Assembly: GCF_905475465.1 (NCBI RefSeq)
Contig: NC_062235.1
Span: 2,490,001 to 2,554,000 of the forward strand
Reading direction: 5' to 3'
Source of the DNA: Pieris napi
Lineage: Eukaryota > Arthropoda > Insecta > Lepidoptera > Pieridae
DNA length: 64,000 nucleotides
A program made the position numbers and the translations under genes. Position 1 is the first letter of the stretch. The number at the start of each line of letters is the position of its first letter. Positions 1 through 14,800 of this stretch are shown here, in pieces. Under the pieces are notes generated by a model. That model saw only the letters and a program-made list of their open reading frames with translations, was not told the origin of the DNA and made no database searches.

Positions 1-529
1 TGATTTTTTTATATTTATATGTTTCTGCATTTTAATTGGCTAAATTAAAAACTTTATAAAAGTTCCGGTTCGAAGTTGGAGGCGACATAGTTCTCTTATT
101 AACCTTAAAATTACTGTCAACACTAGCTTCTAAACATCTACAAGCTGTTTTATAAGTAGCAAAGGATTTATAAGTATTAACGTAAGGAATAAAACAATAA
201 CAATGTTTATGCTTTATTAAGAGAATGTAGACAAGTGTTAAAATGAATCTATATTACAAAGTACACAGATAATGTAGATAATAATAATAATAATTTTAAG
301 GTGAAACACGTTTTTATGATTATGATATCGGAACATAGATAATATACGAGGAACCTTATATAGATACTTTCCATTTTAATATTATATTAATAAATTACAA
401 TTTTAATCAATTGTTTTATTAAATACAAAAATATTAATTTGAGACTAGCACATTCAAAGGAGTTTTATCATAAATTCAAGTTTCATAGTCACCTAAATAT
501 ATGAAAATAATGAATAATTTGTTTTACAG

Positions 530-865
530 GATGACTTTCTTGACTGCTTCGGAGATCCAGCAGTAATGGGAAGAAGTGGCTCAGACATCCAAGAAGGGAA
601 ATGCACGTGGCTCGCAGTTGTTGCGCTGCAAAGGGCAACTCCAGTGCAAAGAGAATTCATGGAAAATCACTACGGAAGCGCAAACCCTAACGATATCAAC
701 AAAATTAAGGATTTATATGAAGAATTGCAATTGCCTCACACTTATTCAGTATACGAAGAAGCCACTTATGATCTCATTAGAACACAAATTCAGCAAGTTA
801 CAAGAGGACTGCCACATGACTTGTTTTTCAAAATCTTAGATAATATCTTTAGGCAACGAATTTAA
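530..865 (+). CDS. Farnesyl diphosphate synthase-like, last exon (5' part lies before the window)
   Basis: This is the terminal exon (111 codons plus stop) of a short-chain trans-isoprenyl diphosphate synthase. Such enzymes condense IPP with DMAPP/GPP to give C15 precursors of juvenile hormone. The exon starts at 530, after the acceptor TTTTACAG, and opens in phase 0 with the second aspartate-rich motif, DDFLDCFGDP, followed by SDIQEGKCTW, both standard near the C-terminus of the family. It ends in basic residues (RQRI). The equivalent exon of the downstream paralogue begins at the same intron position (DDYIDCFG), so the two genes are tandem duplicates. The first 529 bases are the preceding intron; the other exons are outside the window, so whether this copy keeps the first aspartate-rich motif cannot be judged. 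Confidence 0.9.
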   Translation, partial: DDFLDCFGDPAVMGRSGSDIQEGKCTWLAVVALQRATPVQREFMENHYGSANPNDINKIKDLYEELQLPHTYSVYEEATYDLIRTQIQQVTRGLPHDLFFKILDNIFRQRI

Positions 866-1002
866 AGTATTCATTTTTATATTGTATGAATTTAGCTGTA
901 AGTTTTTATAGGACAAAAAAAATGTATTATAATTTTTTAATGTAAAATTAGCCTATGAATCTGTGTTAACGAATAGTTGTTAGTCTCGATGTAACAACAC
1001 GA

Positions 1003-1008
1003 AATAAA
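1003..1008 (+). promoter_or_regulatory. Candidate polyadenylation signal (AATAAA)
   Basis: An AATAAA hexamer lies 138 bp after the stop codon of the first isoprenyl diphosphate synthase gene, a normal 3' UTR distance. No other candidate is nearer, so it is the likely cleavage signal. Confidence 0.5.
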
Positions 1009-1475
1009 TTTAAAATGATCAAATTTGTTGTTTTTGTTTAACTTTCAAAAAATAAGGCAAATTTATTTTTCTTGATACTATTATTTACTGGACGGACAGA
1101 AGGGGTCTAAAAATCGGGGAAAATTAGTTGTGAAAGTGTGGCATAATTGATCAGAGATAACAATATTAAATGTATCTCGGTTGGACGGAAATTCAGAATA
1201 AAATTATTATTTAAAAAACTGTTTTTTTTTGTCACGATGATAAGAGTGTGACTATACCTGGGTATCTATTAGCCATATTTTGCACAAAAATTGGTTATTG
1301 ATTTCAATAATTATGTTCCATATTATGGGTGAAGTGAAAAATCCCAGAGAGTTACAAGGGCCAGCCTAGATATGCCTGTTAACCAGAAATCAGATCCAGG
1401 ATCTAGGCACTATTCGCCTATCCATAACTGTATATAATTTCCTCAATTAGGATACCTAGCAATTTTAGTCTAGCA

Positions 1476-2366
1476 TAGTAATTACTATAGGTCTACCAGG
1501 ATCTGATGGCAAAAAGGGAAAAAAGAAATTGACGCTAGCAATACTGGGGAAATTGGAGTAAAACGTTTTGATACTTTTTTTTCCTTATAGCGGCTGATTC
1601 TGTGTGTGATACATGCAAAATATATAAAAATTTATCCAATGATTATTTTTGAAAATGTGGGGTTTGAAATTTAGATGAAAACTCCAATTACTCTGTTCAT
1701 GAGTTTATTAATTAATTAAGAACTTGAAAATGGTTCCAAATACTGCACATTCATAAAAAAAGTCTTCAACGCAGTATTTATAATAAACCTTTCCTCCTGC
1801 ATCTCAATTAACCGATCTTGTTCTATGAACTGATTTTCAATTTTTATTACATGTTCACAAGATTTTCGCTATTCATCGATCCCTATTTAAGAGAAAGAAA
1901 CAGTGTAAAACTCATTTATCTTGTTTCTGATCAATTCTAAATCAAAACTATCCAAGTTTATTTGTAGTATAAGAAACCCCTGAAATAAACCAAAGTTTAG
2001 TATAAGTACATAATATAATACACACGAAAAATCCCATAAACCAAAGTATCAAGACGTGTCATTCCTACTAACCAATCAACGCTTGCACATGGCTCAATAT
2101 CGATGATTGTGTATGTTCTGCATCTTGTTGATCAAGTATTATTTGATAAACATTCAAAACAATATGTCTTGCTTGCGATCGAAGAGGTTTCTTCGACATT
2201 TTCATCACTTTTTAAAGGAAATTTGAAGCCAAACCAAAAACAATTCCTCGAAATTTCAGTTGACAGATGAAATTTTTCTTTTATTGCCATCGCTCGCATC
2301 GAAAATCGCTAATTTTTAAATTTTTTTTTTGCCATCAGATTCTGGTAGACCTATAATTAGTAACTA
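1476..2366. mobile_element. DNA transposon/MITE-like element with about 40-bp terminal inverted repeats
   Basis: The left end carries TATAGGTCTACCAGGATCTG followed by ATGGCAAAAA; the right end carries the near-exact reverse complement (TTTTGCCATCAGATTCTGGT then AGACCTATA). The two arms match over roughly 40 bases including the outer TAGT/ACTA. The interior is AT-rich without an ORF, so this is a non-autonomous copy. The superfamily cannot be assigned from what is visible. Confidence 0.6.
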
Positions 2367-2821
2367 CTAACTAATCTGCCGCGTTTTGCACTTGTAGCGC
2401 GCAAATTTTAAATCGAGGCACTGACAATGACACCTATATAATACTGTCTGCAGCAATAATGATACGTCTCTACCGTCAATGTCACATACTGTGTGACATT
2501 TGAATAGTCAAATCAATCAATTGTCAAGTATCAGTCAGTACTCAGTAAACACTAAACAGTCAATAGCAAATAGTTTTTATTAGAATTCCGATTGTAGACT
2601 TCAGTTATCACGGTCAATGTCGTTTTAAATGTTGTGTAGTTTTCTTCTTATCAGCGAATAAATTATAAATTTATTTGATAAATCATAAATGACACAGGCA
2701 ACCTCTTGGAATAATAATTGTTTTTTCGTTTTATTAGACAATTTCGTCGCCAGTTTGAGTTCGTCCTAGATACTGAAGTTGGCCAGTGAAAGTGGTTGGC
2801 GCGCATCATAAAATTTTAAAA

Positions 2822-5800
2822 ATGAATTCGTGTACAAGAATGTGGAAGATATGGAATGGGCTTACCAGAACTTTACCCAAACCTATAAAAAAGTAAGCAT
2901 ATTATCTCAATTTAATTTCTTTTTACTAAAATTCTGATGATTTAAAGATTCTACTGTTATTCCAAAATGAATTCAAATTTAATTTTAATTGGATCGTATC
3001 TAAAATCCTTTTGCTCATTTTACTGTGGGATTGTGTGTTAGTGTACCCATGTTTTCAGCTTAGTTGAAATATTACAATACTCTAAAGTTTAGAGTATAAA
3101 CTATTAATAAATCTATAATAAGACTATCAAACATCAATAAGTAGAACCTCGTTAAGTCGAACCTCCTTAACTCGAAGAAATGTTTCATACCCTTCCCTCC
3201 AAGCCCCAAAACCTCCGTTACTCGAAATTTTAACCCCTATATGTCGAAATAATTAGTGAGTCCCTACAAGCTATTTATGTACATATTTTCCCTCCATAAC
3301 TCGAAAAATTATATTTTACCTCTGTATCTCGAACATAGCAATGTTTTATTTTATAACATCTACAACTTGATTGTTTAAGACTTTTAATACCTTTAAGAAT
3401 TTGCCGACAGTGCAAGTACACACTGATAAAAAAATTAATTTGACTCAAGAGCCTAAATCTTGAACCAAGAATAAAATTTTGGCGAAAATGATTGTCTTGA
3501 GTCAAGAGAATAAATTCTTATGAAAAGAATAATTTACTTACATCAAGATTAATTTCTTGACTTAGTCCAAGATTTAGGCTCTTGAGTCAAGTTAATTTTT
3601 TTATCATTGCACCGTTGTTTCTTAGGAGTAGATAATGAATAGAATTAGAATTACCCAAATTTATGACTCACGTTAATACGAATTTAAAATTTAAAACTTG
3701 AATTTTTATTTATTTTACCCCTCTACCTCACAATTTATAAGAATGAATCTCAACCTCTCTATGTCGAATCAAAATCCGTCTAAGTCGAAATCCTCTTTAA
3801 CTCGAAAACTCTATAACTCGAATTTTTTCCTCTCCCTCGGAGTTCGAGTTATAGAGGTTCTACTGTACTAGGTTTTAATATTTACTAGGTATAATTATTC
3901 ATTTTTTTGCTGTTTTTCTTCTATTTACTTATGCAGTAATTTGGGTTTAATTTATTTATTACAGATATCCTTTACCTAAGCTGTGCAGTAGCATGAGCAC
4001 CAATGCATCAATACCAGAGTACAAACGAGAAATGGAGACATTTCAAGACGTTTATCCTAGTATTATTGAGACTATAAGCAAAAATCCAGGCCTTTATGAT
4101 AACCCAGATGTTGATGCATGGATAAAAAGGGTAATGGAATTTTATGTCTTTGATTTTCATAGATATAATTTTAAGGTGCATTTGGCATTCCTTAACGCAA
4201 ATCAGGCTCAATTCATGGTCTAAGACTAATTGTTTCAGGGTGAAAGACAAATTTATTTAAAATGTGAAAATATGTATAAGATTTGCCTTAATTCTATTAA
4301 TAATACTACATTTGCATAATTAAATTAAATAATTATTCAATGATTTACATATCTAAGAGTTATTAAAAATAATAATGGTAAAATGTCATAAAAACTAATA
4401 ACTATAAAGCAATTAAGAAATAATGGATTTCAAGATATTTTATAGAACAATAAACAGGAAACCTGTTGAATGTTAATCATGTTTTCTTTTATTTTCTCAT
4501 TATTTAAAGTAGTTTTACCGCTTTTTCATACTTTATTGTATTCTGTATACATATTTACAAAACACAAATGTTACTAATCCGTTAATTCCTATTCAGCTGC
4601 AATTCGATACATTTATTTTGAACTAGCTGGCCTGGCGAACATCGTACCGCCTAACAGTCGATTCTTTATTTTTTTTAAATACTTATTCTGCTATTCGGGA
4701 CACCGGTCTAGGTAGTAAGATAAAAAAAAGAAAGTTGATAAGACAACAAATACATTATGTCAAAAAATAAAAATTTACCTTCCCGGAACCCCTCCACTAA
4801 CACTTAAACTTTATGGTATGGTATTAATATTAAAGTTCAAATTGACTTTTAAGTATTATTACGAATCTTTTGTATGGGAATATAGAAAAGTGTTGTTTTT
4901 AGTCTTTTTAACTCGATTTTTTAAAAAATTTCTCCCTGTAAGAACCACCCTCGTACTTCAAGGAATATTATATAAAAAAAATTGGCCAAATTGGTCCAGG
5001 CGTTGTTGAGTTATGCGCTTACCAACACATTTTGCGATTCATTTTTATATTATAGATTAATCTCTCAAAACCATTTTTTAATAAATAGTATTTTTGAGTA
5101 CTATTACTCAAAAGTTTTGTGAATTTTTTAAAGAGCTGATTATAATTAAAATATCAAATTATTCTGGCCTTTATAATTTCATAAGTTTCAAGTAGATTCT
5201 CAATTCATTAATCACTAAAGTACTTTCTTAGTTTTATAAATTGAAAAAATTTGTGCAATAAATAATTTATTTACTCGGTTAAATTGGAAAAGTTATGAAC
5301 TTGCACCACATCTCATTTTTCCTTAAACCCCAATTTTGTCTTTGGTTTACCCCAAGGAAGCCATTGATTATTTTTCCATATTGTTCTGTGTTCCTATGGT
5401 CACCCTAGTGTCTCCTTATCAGCTCCATATAACCAAAATGTATGATTAAAGATTTATCACCCACATCTTTCTGTTTAATGTTGGAATTGTTTTATTTTAC
5501 TTGAATTAAAGAAGACATGTATCTTTTCTCACAATCCTTTATTTAAATTTAATTTTTCTAGAAATTAAAAAGAATTCTAGAAATTTCTAAGTACAAGTTT
5601 ATTATTACGACGCATATCTTAAATTGATGTTTAATCTTTACCAGATTTTCCTTATTTTATTAGTCAGGCAAAATATAGTAGTTTTATTTTAAATTATTGT
5701 TAAAGTTATAAATTTCGGAATAATATAAATTAATAATAATTAAAACTTCACTGTGTTATAATTATTGTTATTATTTAATAATCATACGTCTACATATGAC

Positions 5801-8800
5801 GTAAGATTCTTAAACACATAATAAAATAAGAACAAGTTGATAACTGTTCCGATAAATGTATTCAATGTTTAATAACTTGTCCAGTAATTTTAATTGTTTA
5901 TTTTTATTCATCTATTGTAGCGTATCATTATTATTATCATAGTTCATAGTGTCACTGGAGGCAAAATATGTTTAGGTTTTATTTGATACTAGCCATTCTC
6001 AGGAAGTAATTAGACATCAGCTCGTAGTATTTATAGTCTCCATACCGAAGCGGGCTTTGACCAAATGATATTTCTATATTTTTTATAGAATTAGTTTTAT
6101 TCCACTATTTCAATTTGCGTCTATATTACAATTCTGTGTTGAGACTTATTAAACCAAACTTTGTGCGAATGTTATATGACGCTTAATCGATGTTAAGTGA
6201 TTTTGTTAAAAAGGTTGTTGGGACCTTGCTTGCTATTTATAACAAAAGTCAAAGTCAAAAATCATTTATTATTTAGGTAACATAATGTACACTTATGAAC
6301 GTCAAAAAAAAAATACATTTAATGCTTCTAATTTTACATTTACTGCCAGTTCTTAAATCAAGGGCTTAGAACGGAAGAGAAGAACTGGCAATAAATTCTC
6401 CGCCACTTTTTTTTTACCTTTTAGTGTATACATTGTTTACGTTGAAAATCTAGGTTATTTATTTCGTGTAAAAGTAAAAGTAAAAAAATCATTTAATCAT
6501 AATGTAACATAATGTACACTTATGACTTGTCAGTAAAGAAAAACATATTAATGCTTCTAATTTTACATTTACTGCCAGTTCTCAAATCAAGGGCGTGTAC
6601 ACGAGTAATAATAACAAATTAAATTTATTTTTTTCTGTACGTGAGGTCTGCCACGCTGGGCAAAACCTCTATGTGGTAGTTATATGGGTTCAATTTGTAA
6701 ATGTACGAACGGTATACCTGCATTTGAAAGCTTCCATAATAAACTTTCAGTATTTTCTAGTTATTGGACTACAACTTGCACGGTGGTAAAAAAGCCCGGG
6801 GCTTGGCTACTATATTTGCATACGAGATACTTGAAAAGCCAGAAAATATCACTGAGGAATCTCTTCGCTTAGTAAGAGTTCTGGGATGGTGTGTAGAAAT
6901 GGTAAGTTTTACTTATTTTATGTATTATATGTGTATGAGGTGTTTAAAACAGTAGCAAGTGGGACTTAAATAATATATATTTTTATATGTTCAATCAATA
7001 TATATTCTACTAAAAATGCTTAAATATATTGCCTAGTATAGATTGGTTAGCTTAGGTTTTGTTGAATCGCCTTTCTTTACATATATATTTTAACTTTAAA
7101 TTAATCTCGCTATGCTTAAAACACAGCTTCAATTAACAGAGATTGACCAATTTTGAATAAACACCTTTTAACCTGGAGTTTTGTTAGCCACCGGTTTTCT
7201 CACGAAATCACGAAAATTTCTGCAGAATTTACTGCAGTTATTTGGATTCAAACTAAATTTTATTTAAAGTGTATTAACTGTCCATGTAAAAGAACGGAAA
7301 ATAATTGTTCAAAATCAAAATATTATTCATAAAATTAAATGTTACCTACTCCTATGGTTCTAAATTATCATTTACTGCCAGTTCTTGAATCGAAGGCGTA
7401 GAACGGTTGAGAACTGGGAATAAACTCCGTCACTCTTTTAAATAGCCAAGGTGTTTTTACAAAGCGATTGTAAGCATCATGCTCAATTATTGTAATTAAG
7501 AAAAACATAATAAATATTAAAACAGAACGCTTCAATGCCGTGAAATAGGAGCATTCACTACATTACTGTGGGATCAATACGCAAATATAGTATCAAGGTT
7601 AATCAAGGCAGAAAATAATGATCACCAAAAGTAGCACCCACCCAGGCTTCAGCGTTCGACTCTCATCCCTGAGGACGTAGGTTCCATCCCGGCTATGCAC
7701 CAATGGACTTTCTGTCTATATGCGTATTTTACATTAGCTCGAACGGTGAAGGAACACATCGTGAGGAAACCGGCTTGCCTTAGATCCAAAACGTGTGTGT
7801 CAAGCACAGCTGACCTACTTGTCTATATATGTATATATATATAAGAAAAATGGTCTTCGTTTGAGGCTCCTTCAAGCCTAAAACACTGATCGTATCGACA
7901 TGAAACTTTTCCTATATGGTTTATGGCTATTTATTTTTTAAATTCCAACGTTCCTTCATTTTTTTATTGCTGTTTTACTTTTATGAAAATTTATCCCGCT
8001 AATAAAAACAAAAGAGGCTTCCTAGAACCTCAAAACGTCAACATCTGATAAAAACTCGATTTTCGAAAATTTTCAATTTTCTTAGCGGGAAGTTAAAAGA
8101 AGAATAATAAAAATATGAAGAAAAAAAATAATAAATTTTATTTATTTCCTATTTTATTTCGCCCAGCAAAGCGGGCGGTAAACGGCTAGTCTATTATAAA
8201 ATAATGATCATGAAACAGATACAGAAATCTGAGGCCCAGACTTAAATTATATATTAATTAGTATTGATTTGCTCCAGTTCAAACAATTTGTATGACAATA
8301 CTTGGCGATTAAAAAGAGTGGCGGAATGTTTCTTGCCAGTTCTTCTTACCCGCTCTACGCCCTTGACTTGAGAACTGGTAGTAAATGTAAATTTACAATT
8401 AATATAACTTCTTTCTGACAATTCATATGTGTACTTGTTTACCTACATGAATAAAGATATTTTGAGTTTGATTTTGAAAAAGGTTGTAACGCAACTGGTT
8501 TTTTTATTTGTAACTAGCTAGCCAGGCGAACATCGTACCGCCTAACAGTCGATTCTTTATTTTTTTTAATACTTATTCTGCTATTCGTGACACCGGTCTA
8601 GCTAATAAGATAAAAAAAAGAAAGTTACATACAACAAAAACATTATGTCAAAAAATAAAAATTTACCTTCCAGGAACCTCTCCACTAACACTTGAACTTT
8701 ATGATATGGTATTAAAGTTCAAATTGCCTTTAAATATTATTACGAATATCTTGTATGGGAATATAGAAAAGTGTTGTTTTTAGACTTTTTCACTCAATTT

Positions 8801-11800
8801 TTTTTAATTTTTCGGTTCGTAAGAACCATCCTCGTACTTCAAGGAATATTATAAAAAAGAATCAGACAAATCGGTCAAGCCGTTTTCATGTTATGTCGTG
8901 ACAACGGAAAACGGGTTTCATTTTTATATATATAGATAAATGCATGGTTAATGGTTTGACTTAGTTTCTAACAATCACGGAGTCGCGAAATCATAATTCA
9001 CAATCTCTTATTAATGCAAAAATATTCATATGACGTACGACTGCATCCTTTGTGTTTAAAGATTGAAGATACATATTGTTAACTTATGAAAACATTTGTG
9101 ATAAATATGAATAGGAGTTTTGTTCCGATATCTTTTAAAGTTTGACGAGAATCTTTGAACAACAAGGTCAAGACTAGGGTGTGCGAGCGCGTGTCGAATG
9201 TTATTAGACCAAGGATATTTTAAGATTACTAGATTTAAAAGCTAATATAATGAATGTTTATCATAGAATAGGTAAAGATTTGGACCAATGTTTCCCAACA
9301 CCACACCACACAAAAAAAATCAACAATTTCCGGTTTACACTATCTGTTACATAACATAAAATAAATAAATAAAATAAAAAAGCCTTTTATTTCCAGTATT
9401 TAAAGTTTACACTTCTTACAATTTAGTTTAGTGTTAGTTCATGTAGTTTAATCTATGTTAGTATAATTTCTCTTTCATTTACTTAATTGTATGTGTACCT
9501 AAATTTCTATATATATATTTTTTTATAAAGTTTTTTTTATCTAATCTACTGGAACCCCAAGTTGGGTGTAGGCCTCCTCCAGTGACGCCCATTTGTCTCT
9601 GCCTTCAGCTACTTTACTCCAATTTTGACCAGCTATCGCTTTAACGTCGTCTTCCCATCGTGTAATAGGTCTACCTTTTGTTCTTTTGCCTAGTGGGCCT
9701 TTCCAGAAAGTTACCTTTTTAGTCTATCTATCATACATAACATACAATATTACAATTTCCAAGTAATTTCGTCATTTATCATTTAAGTTTCTTAAGTAAG
9801 CAATTACATTTTTTAATATTAAAAATTATGTATGTTACAAAGGATTGTGGATAAGAATTTTACCAAGCCATGCCACAAAAAGGTTGGGAAAACTTAGATG
9901 ACTTTTATTCGTGCCGGTTCCTTAAGTATCAAACGTGCTTGCGTAAGGCTAAGACAATTTTACATTTAATTATTTTGTATCATAATTTGTATAATATAAT
10001 TTGTTTGTTTGCACAGTAATGGCTCTCGCTAAGTATGTCTAAATAACGTATCAAGTCATGTATATATACATATATATAGTAGCAGACTCGGCCAAGCGTT
10101 GCTGTGGCTAAGGTTTTTGTAAAATTAGATAGTTGTAAACTAATCAAGGGAAACGGTAGGAGTACACCAGTCATGGGGATCACCATACTTTTTTGGTGGT
10201 TATGCCATTAAATTGTAGCTTATGTGAAACGTTGGTACTTTCAACACAGCGCCATACTATGTTAGAATTGTGACTGTCAAATAATAAACAAATAATTTGC
10301 AATAAAATAATATTGCGGGCATAAATTAAGATGTAAGCTATCCTATCTTTTAAGTTAGATCAAACCGCACACGGTGTGCAAATTTGATTGAAATCGGTTA
10401 AGTAGTTTAGGAGTCCATAGCGGACAAACAACGTGACACGTAATTTATATATTATGTATTAAATTAAGATATATATAGGTAACGTATATGAACGACAATA
10501 TTAAAAAATGGAAAGTCTAAATTTACATATTTTATTATTAGTTCTTCAATCACAATTTTAATTGTTAAACTTTTGGTTTACAAGGCATTTGTGCATTACC
10601 ATACCATCATTATTTGCATAGTAGTATATCTTCGTCTGTGTTTGATTTTGGCAACCGGTATTTGTACTACAAAGTTGTATTTACAAAACATCAAAAAGGC
10701 TGTTCTAACATTTACTTATGTCTGCGAACCAGCGTCTTAGAAATTATTACTATTCATTGTCACATAATGCCTGTTGTAACATCGATGCGACCTACCTGCA
10801 CTTTTGTAACAAATATGGTACATATTGTTAGAAACTAATATTTTTATTTTATATAGTGTATTTTCAAATAATTTCATAACACAATGTACATAACTAACTT
10901 ACTCTAAATTTTCTCTCTAAGTGAATGTAATTCTTTGAGAAATAAAGTATCTTTGAACCTAAGTTACAAACACATAGTGACCCAAGAATGTCGTCTTGCC
11001 ATAACTTTCTATTTACAAAATCATGATTAATTAATATTAGCTTATCTCTACGCCGAAGTGTATAAAATATTAATGTCTGAGATTTTCTACACAATATGTA
11101 TCCAGTATTTAATTTAAATAATTTAAATATTACCTTATTGTTATTTAAAACTCCTGCGTGACTAAATATACGCGCATGGAGCATTTATCATCCATTTAAC
11201 TTAAACTCTAAAGTCCTTCGTTTTCTCCGGCAAGACAACATTCTAAATGATCGCGAAATATACAAAAATTTGAGACCTAGACCTAAAAGATTGTAGCGCC
11301 ACTGGTTTTAATTATTATTTATTTACCACTTTACACTTTTGCACGTGAAACGAATGGTACAAGGATCGCACCTTAGAGTGAAATTCGGCTAATCGCTATA
11401 AAATATCGTATAAAGTGATAAACTTCGTCGACATATTAAAACAAAAATTCATTTATTGTAAAAAAAATTAAATCTTATATCTAGAAACATTGTACACCCT
11501 TTTATTCATATTATAAAAAAAATCTATTTTGGTAAATATTTGATTTACAGCTACAAGCATACTTCCTGATAATGGACGATATTATGGACGCGTCGTTAAC
11601 TCGAAGGGGAGTTCCATGTTGGTACCGTCTGCCCGAGGTCGGTCTGGGCGCTATCAACGATTGCAATTTAGTTCAGGCCGCTATGTACATTGTATTAAAG
11701 GAATATTGTGAAAAATTACCTACTTATAACAATATTGTGCATCTGTTTAATGAGGTATGTTCGACACGATTTCTACATATAGAAGTCATTTTGTATTATT

Positions 11801-14800
11801 ATTATTAAGCCTTTTATATAATCTCAATAGGTAATATTCTAATTATGAAATGAAATAGAAAATTAAAAAATTAAATTAAAGCATTATTCTCCTAACAAAA
11901 CAATGCTTTAAATTTTTTTTTTAATTTTTAAAGTACAATGTGTCCCGACCAAGGAGGTTTCAATTCTATTTAAGTACACATAATCTGTGGAAAACGCGCT
12001 ATTTCGTACATACGAATTTGAGTAATATTTTGTTGGATAAAACTTTAGTAGCAAAAATGTCAAGCAACGCCGACGATACCGATGAAAATTGACCTTCTAG
12101 AAACAGCTACGAAACTGACGAATATTCTTTTGCCAGAAAAATCAAGTGTTTGTGATTTATTTAAACAAAAACTATTTTACATGTTAGGTTCTTTAAAACA
12201 TTTAAACTAAGTTGGATAACGTAATGGTACAAATTAACGAGGTAAGAGTGCGTGTGCTCAGTAGCGTGCGGTGGTGGCTAGTGACGCGTCCGGCGCGTAC
12301 GCTGCCGCTCGGTCCCTCCCCTCGCGCCCGCCCGCTCCCCGCAGGGCTTCTCAGGGATGGGACGCTGTCCACAGACAATCGCCCTCATGCTAGGGATGTT
12401 CACGCGTAGCTGTGCGCGTGAACATCTTCGGCGGCCTTGAAAGATCAACTTTCAAGATCCTTGTTCTCCTCTTCTGTGATGATGATACCATTCTCAAGTG
12501 GTAGTAGGCAGACCTTGTTTACGGCTCGTCGTTCAATTCCTCGGAACGTCATGAAGTCGGCCACCCTGCAGACGTTGTCAGAGCCCATGTAAAGACGCAC
12601 GGCTCGTCCGATTCTCCATTTGAGAGGAGGGAGACCATCTTCCTTGAAGACGACGAGGTCTCCTTCTTGAAGATTTCGCTCATGATGGCGTCCTTTGTAC
12701 CGCTGTTGGAGTTCTAGTAGGTATTCGTTTCTCCACCGTGCCCAGAAGTGTTGGCGCAGTCCCTCGATCATTCGGTATCGACAGCGGATGCGTGTCTTCA
12801 AGTCGGATGCCGGAGGTGATGGCAGTGACGTCAGCGGCCGTCCGATGATGAAGTGCCCTGGGGTGAGAGGAGAAAGGTCGTTTGGGTCAGATGTTAAAGG
12901 AGTAAGGGGTCGGGAGTTGAGGATCGCTTCGATTTGCGTAAAAAGCGTGCTCAACTCCTCGAAAGTTAATGCTGTATTCCCCGCTATGCGCTTTAAGTGA
13001 TGCTTTGCGCTTTTTATGCCGGCCTCCCATAGACCTCCGAGTGAAGGTGAATAAGGTGGGTTGAAGGTGAATTTAATGCCCTCATTTGCGGAATAATCTT
13101 TAAGATCACGAAGGCTTGACCGCATTACCCTACCTAATTCATTGTTGGCCCCCACGAAGTTTTTACCGTTATCACAGCAAATGTTATCAGGCTTGCCTCT
13201 TCTAGCGATAAATCGTTTTAGGCTTGAAATAAACGCTTGAGTGCTGAGATCGCTGACCGTTTCCAAATGGACTGCTTTAACAGAAAAACAAATGAATAAA
13301 CATAGGTAACATTTTGAGATTTTATTACCACGTCCGATTTTATTGGAAATCATGAACGGTCCCGCGAAATCAACACCACAAGTTTGAAAGGGATAAAATT
13401 GTGAAACCCTATTTGAAGGAAGGTTTCCCATGAATGGCTCCATTAGCTTGGCCTTGTATCTTGTACAAACAATACATTTTCGAACTGTACTGCGTGCTAA
13501 ATTTCTACCGCCTATAGGCCAGTATTGTTTTCTAAATGAACTAAGGAGCAGCTGAGGGCCGGCGTGAAAGAGACGAGCATGTTCGTGTCTCATGAGTATT
13601 TTCGTAAAGTGATGTTTACTATCTAGCAGAGCCGGATGTTTTTGTTCAAAAGAAAGTGTCGCATTATCAAGACGACCACCTACTCGCAATATTCCACTCT
13701 GGTCAATGAACGGAGCTAACTGCAAAATTGAACATTTAGGTTTGAGTTTATTTCCTTTATTCAAGGTATTTATTATTAATGAGTATGATTCATACTGAGA
13801 ATTTTTAACCAGTAGCTCGAGTGAATCGTTGAGTTCCTTACTGCACAAGGGACTAACATTTTTATTTTTATTTTTACAATTACTTATAAATCTTAATACG
13901 TAGGCATATATTCTTATTAACCGAATGGGGTTTGAATACCTAGTAAAGTCAACAAAGGTAGATGTGTTTAATGCATTATGAACTTGAATATTGTTTTTCA
14001 ATTCTGATAAATTTATTTTAGATTTAGGAGCTTGTGGCCACTCCGTTTCCTGACTTAGAAGGAAGGAGGGTCCGCGCCACCACAAATCAGACTTTGATAA
14101 ATTACTAGGTTCTAGACCTCGCGACGCCATGTCGGCGGGGTTGATAGCTGTGGGTACGTATCTCCACGATGATAGAGATTGAGCTGAGAGCTCACGAATT
14201 TCGTTTACTCGATTGCACACGAATGCCTTCAAAAGCTGAGGTTGTGAATTTATCCACGCTAATGTTATGGTGGAATCAGACCAATAATAGGTACAATCAA
14301 TATCGCACCGAAGAGCACTCGTCACCTTAGCTGTGAGGCGAGCTCCGAGTAAGGCCGCGCATAGCTCAAGACGCGGTATTGTTAATGGCTTTATCGGGGA
14401 AACACGTGTCTTTGCACAGAGTAATGCAGTGGATATTATGCCTTTGGGGTCCACTGAACGTAGGTAGAGACAGGCAGCGTAGGCATTCTGGGATGCGTCT
14501 ACAAAGCAGTGAAGCTCTGTGGAAATGGGTGAAGCGCATAGCGCGAATCTGGGAACATTAACTGTAAGTAAAGAGTTAAGGCTACCTATCATCTGTTGCC
14601 ACACATTATTTATTTCAGTGGGGACTGGATCGTCCCAATCAAGCTTGAGGAGCCACAACCTTTGTAGCAAAATTTTTAAAGCAATAGTGCAGGGACTGAT
14701 TAACCCCAGCGGGTCAAAGATTTTACACGTATTTGATAAAATTACTCTTTTGGTGACCTTTTGTTGAGTACAATCAACATTTAGGGTGAAGCGTAATGTG

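Larger units (their letters stand above)
866..2821. other. Intergenic spacer between the two synthase paralogues
   Basis: It holds the 3' UTR of the first gene, an approximately 890-bp inverted-repeat element (see 1476-2366) and the presumed promoter of the second gene. I see no further coding sequence. The spacing means the two paralogues are separate genes and not one read-through unit. Confidence 0.6.

Noticed and set aside
10614..11184. ORFs of 74 and 96 codons on opposite strands
   Set aside because: They fall in intron 3 of the FPPS-like gene, with no domain or splice support and AT-driven composition.
12212..12409. 65-codon plus-strand ORF, repeated exactly at 18778-18975
   Set aside because: It lies inside the two BEL LTRs, on the opposite strand to the element's gene; the GC-rich LTR keeps chance ORFs open. 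No domain.
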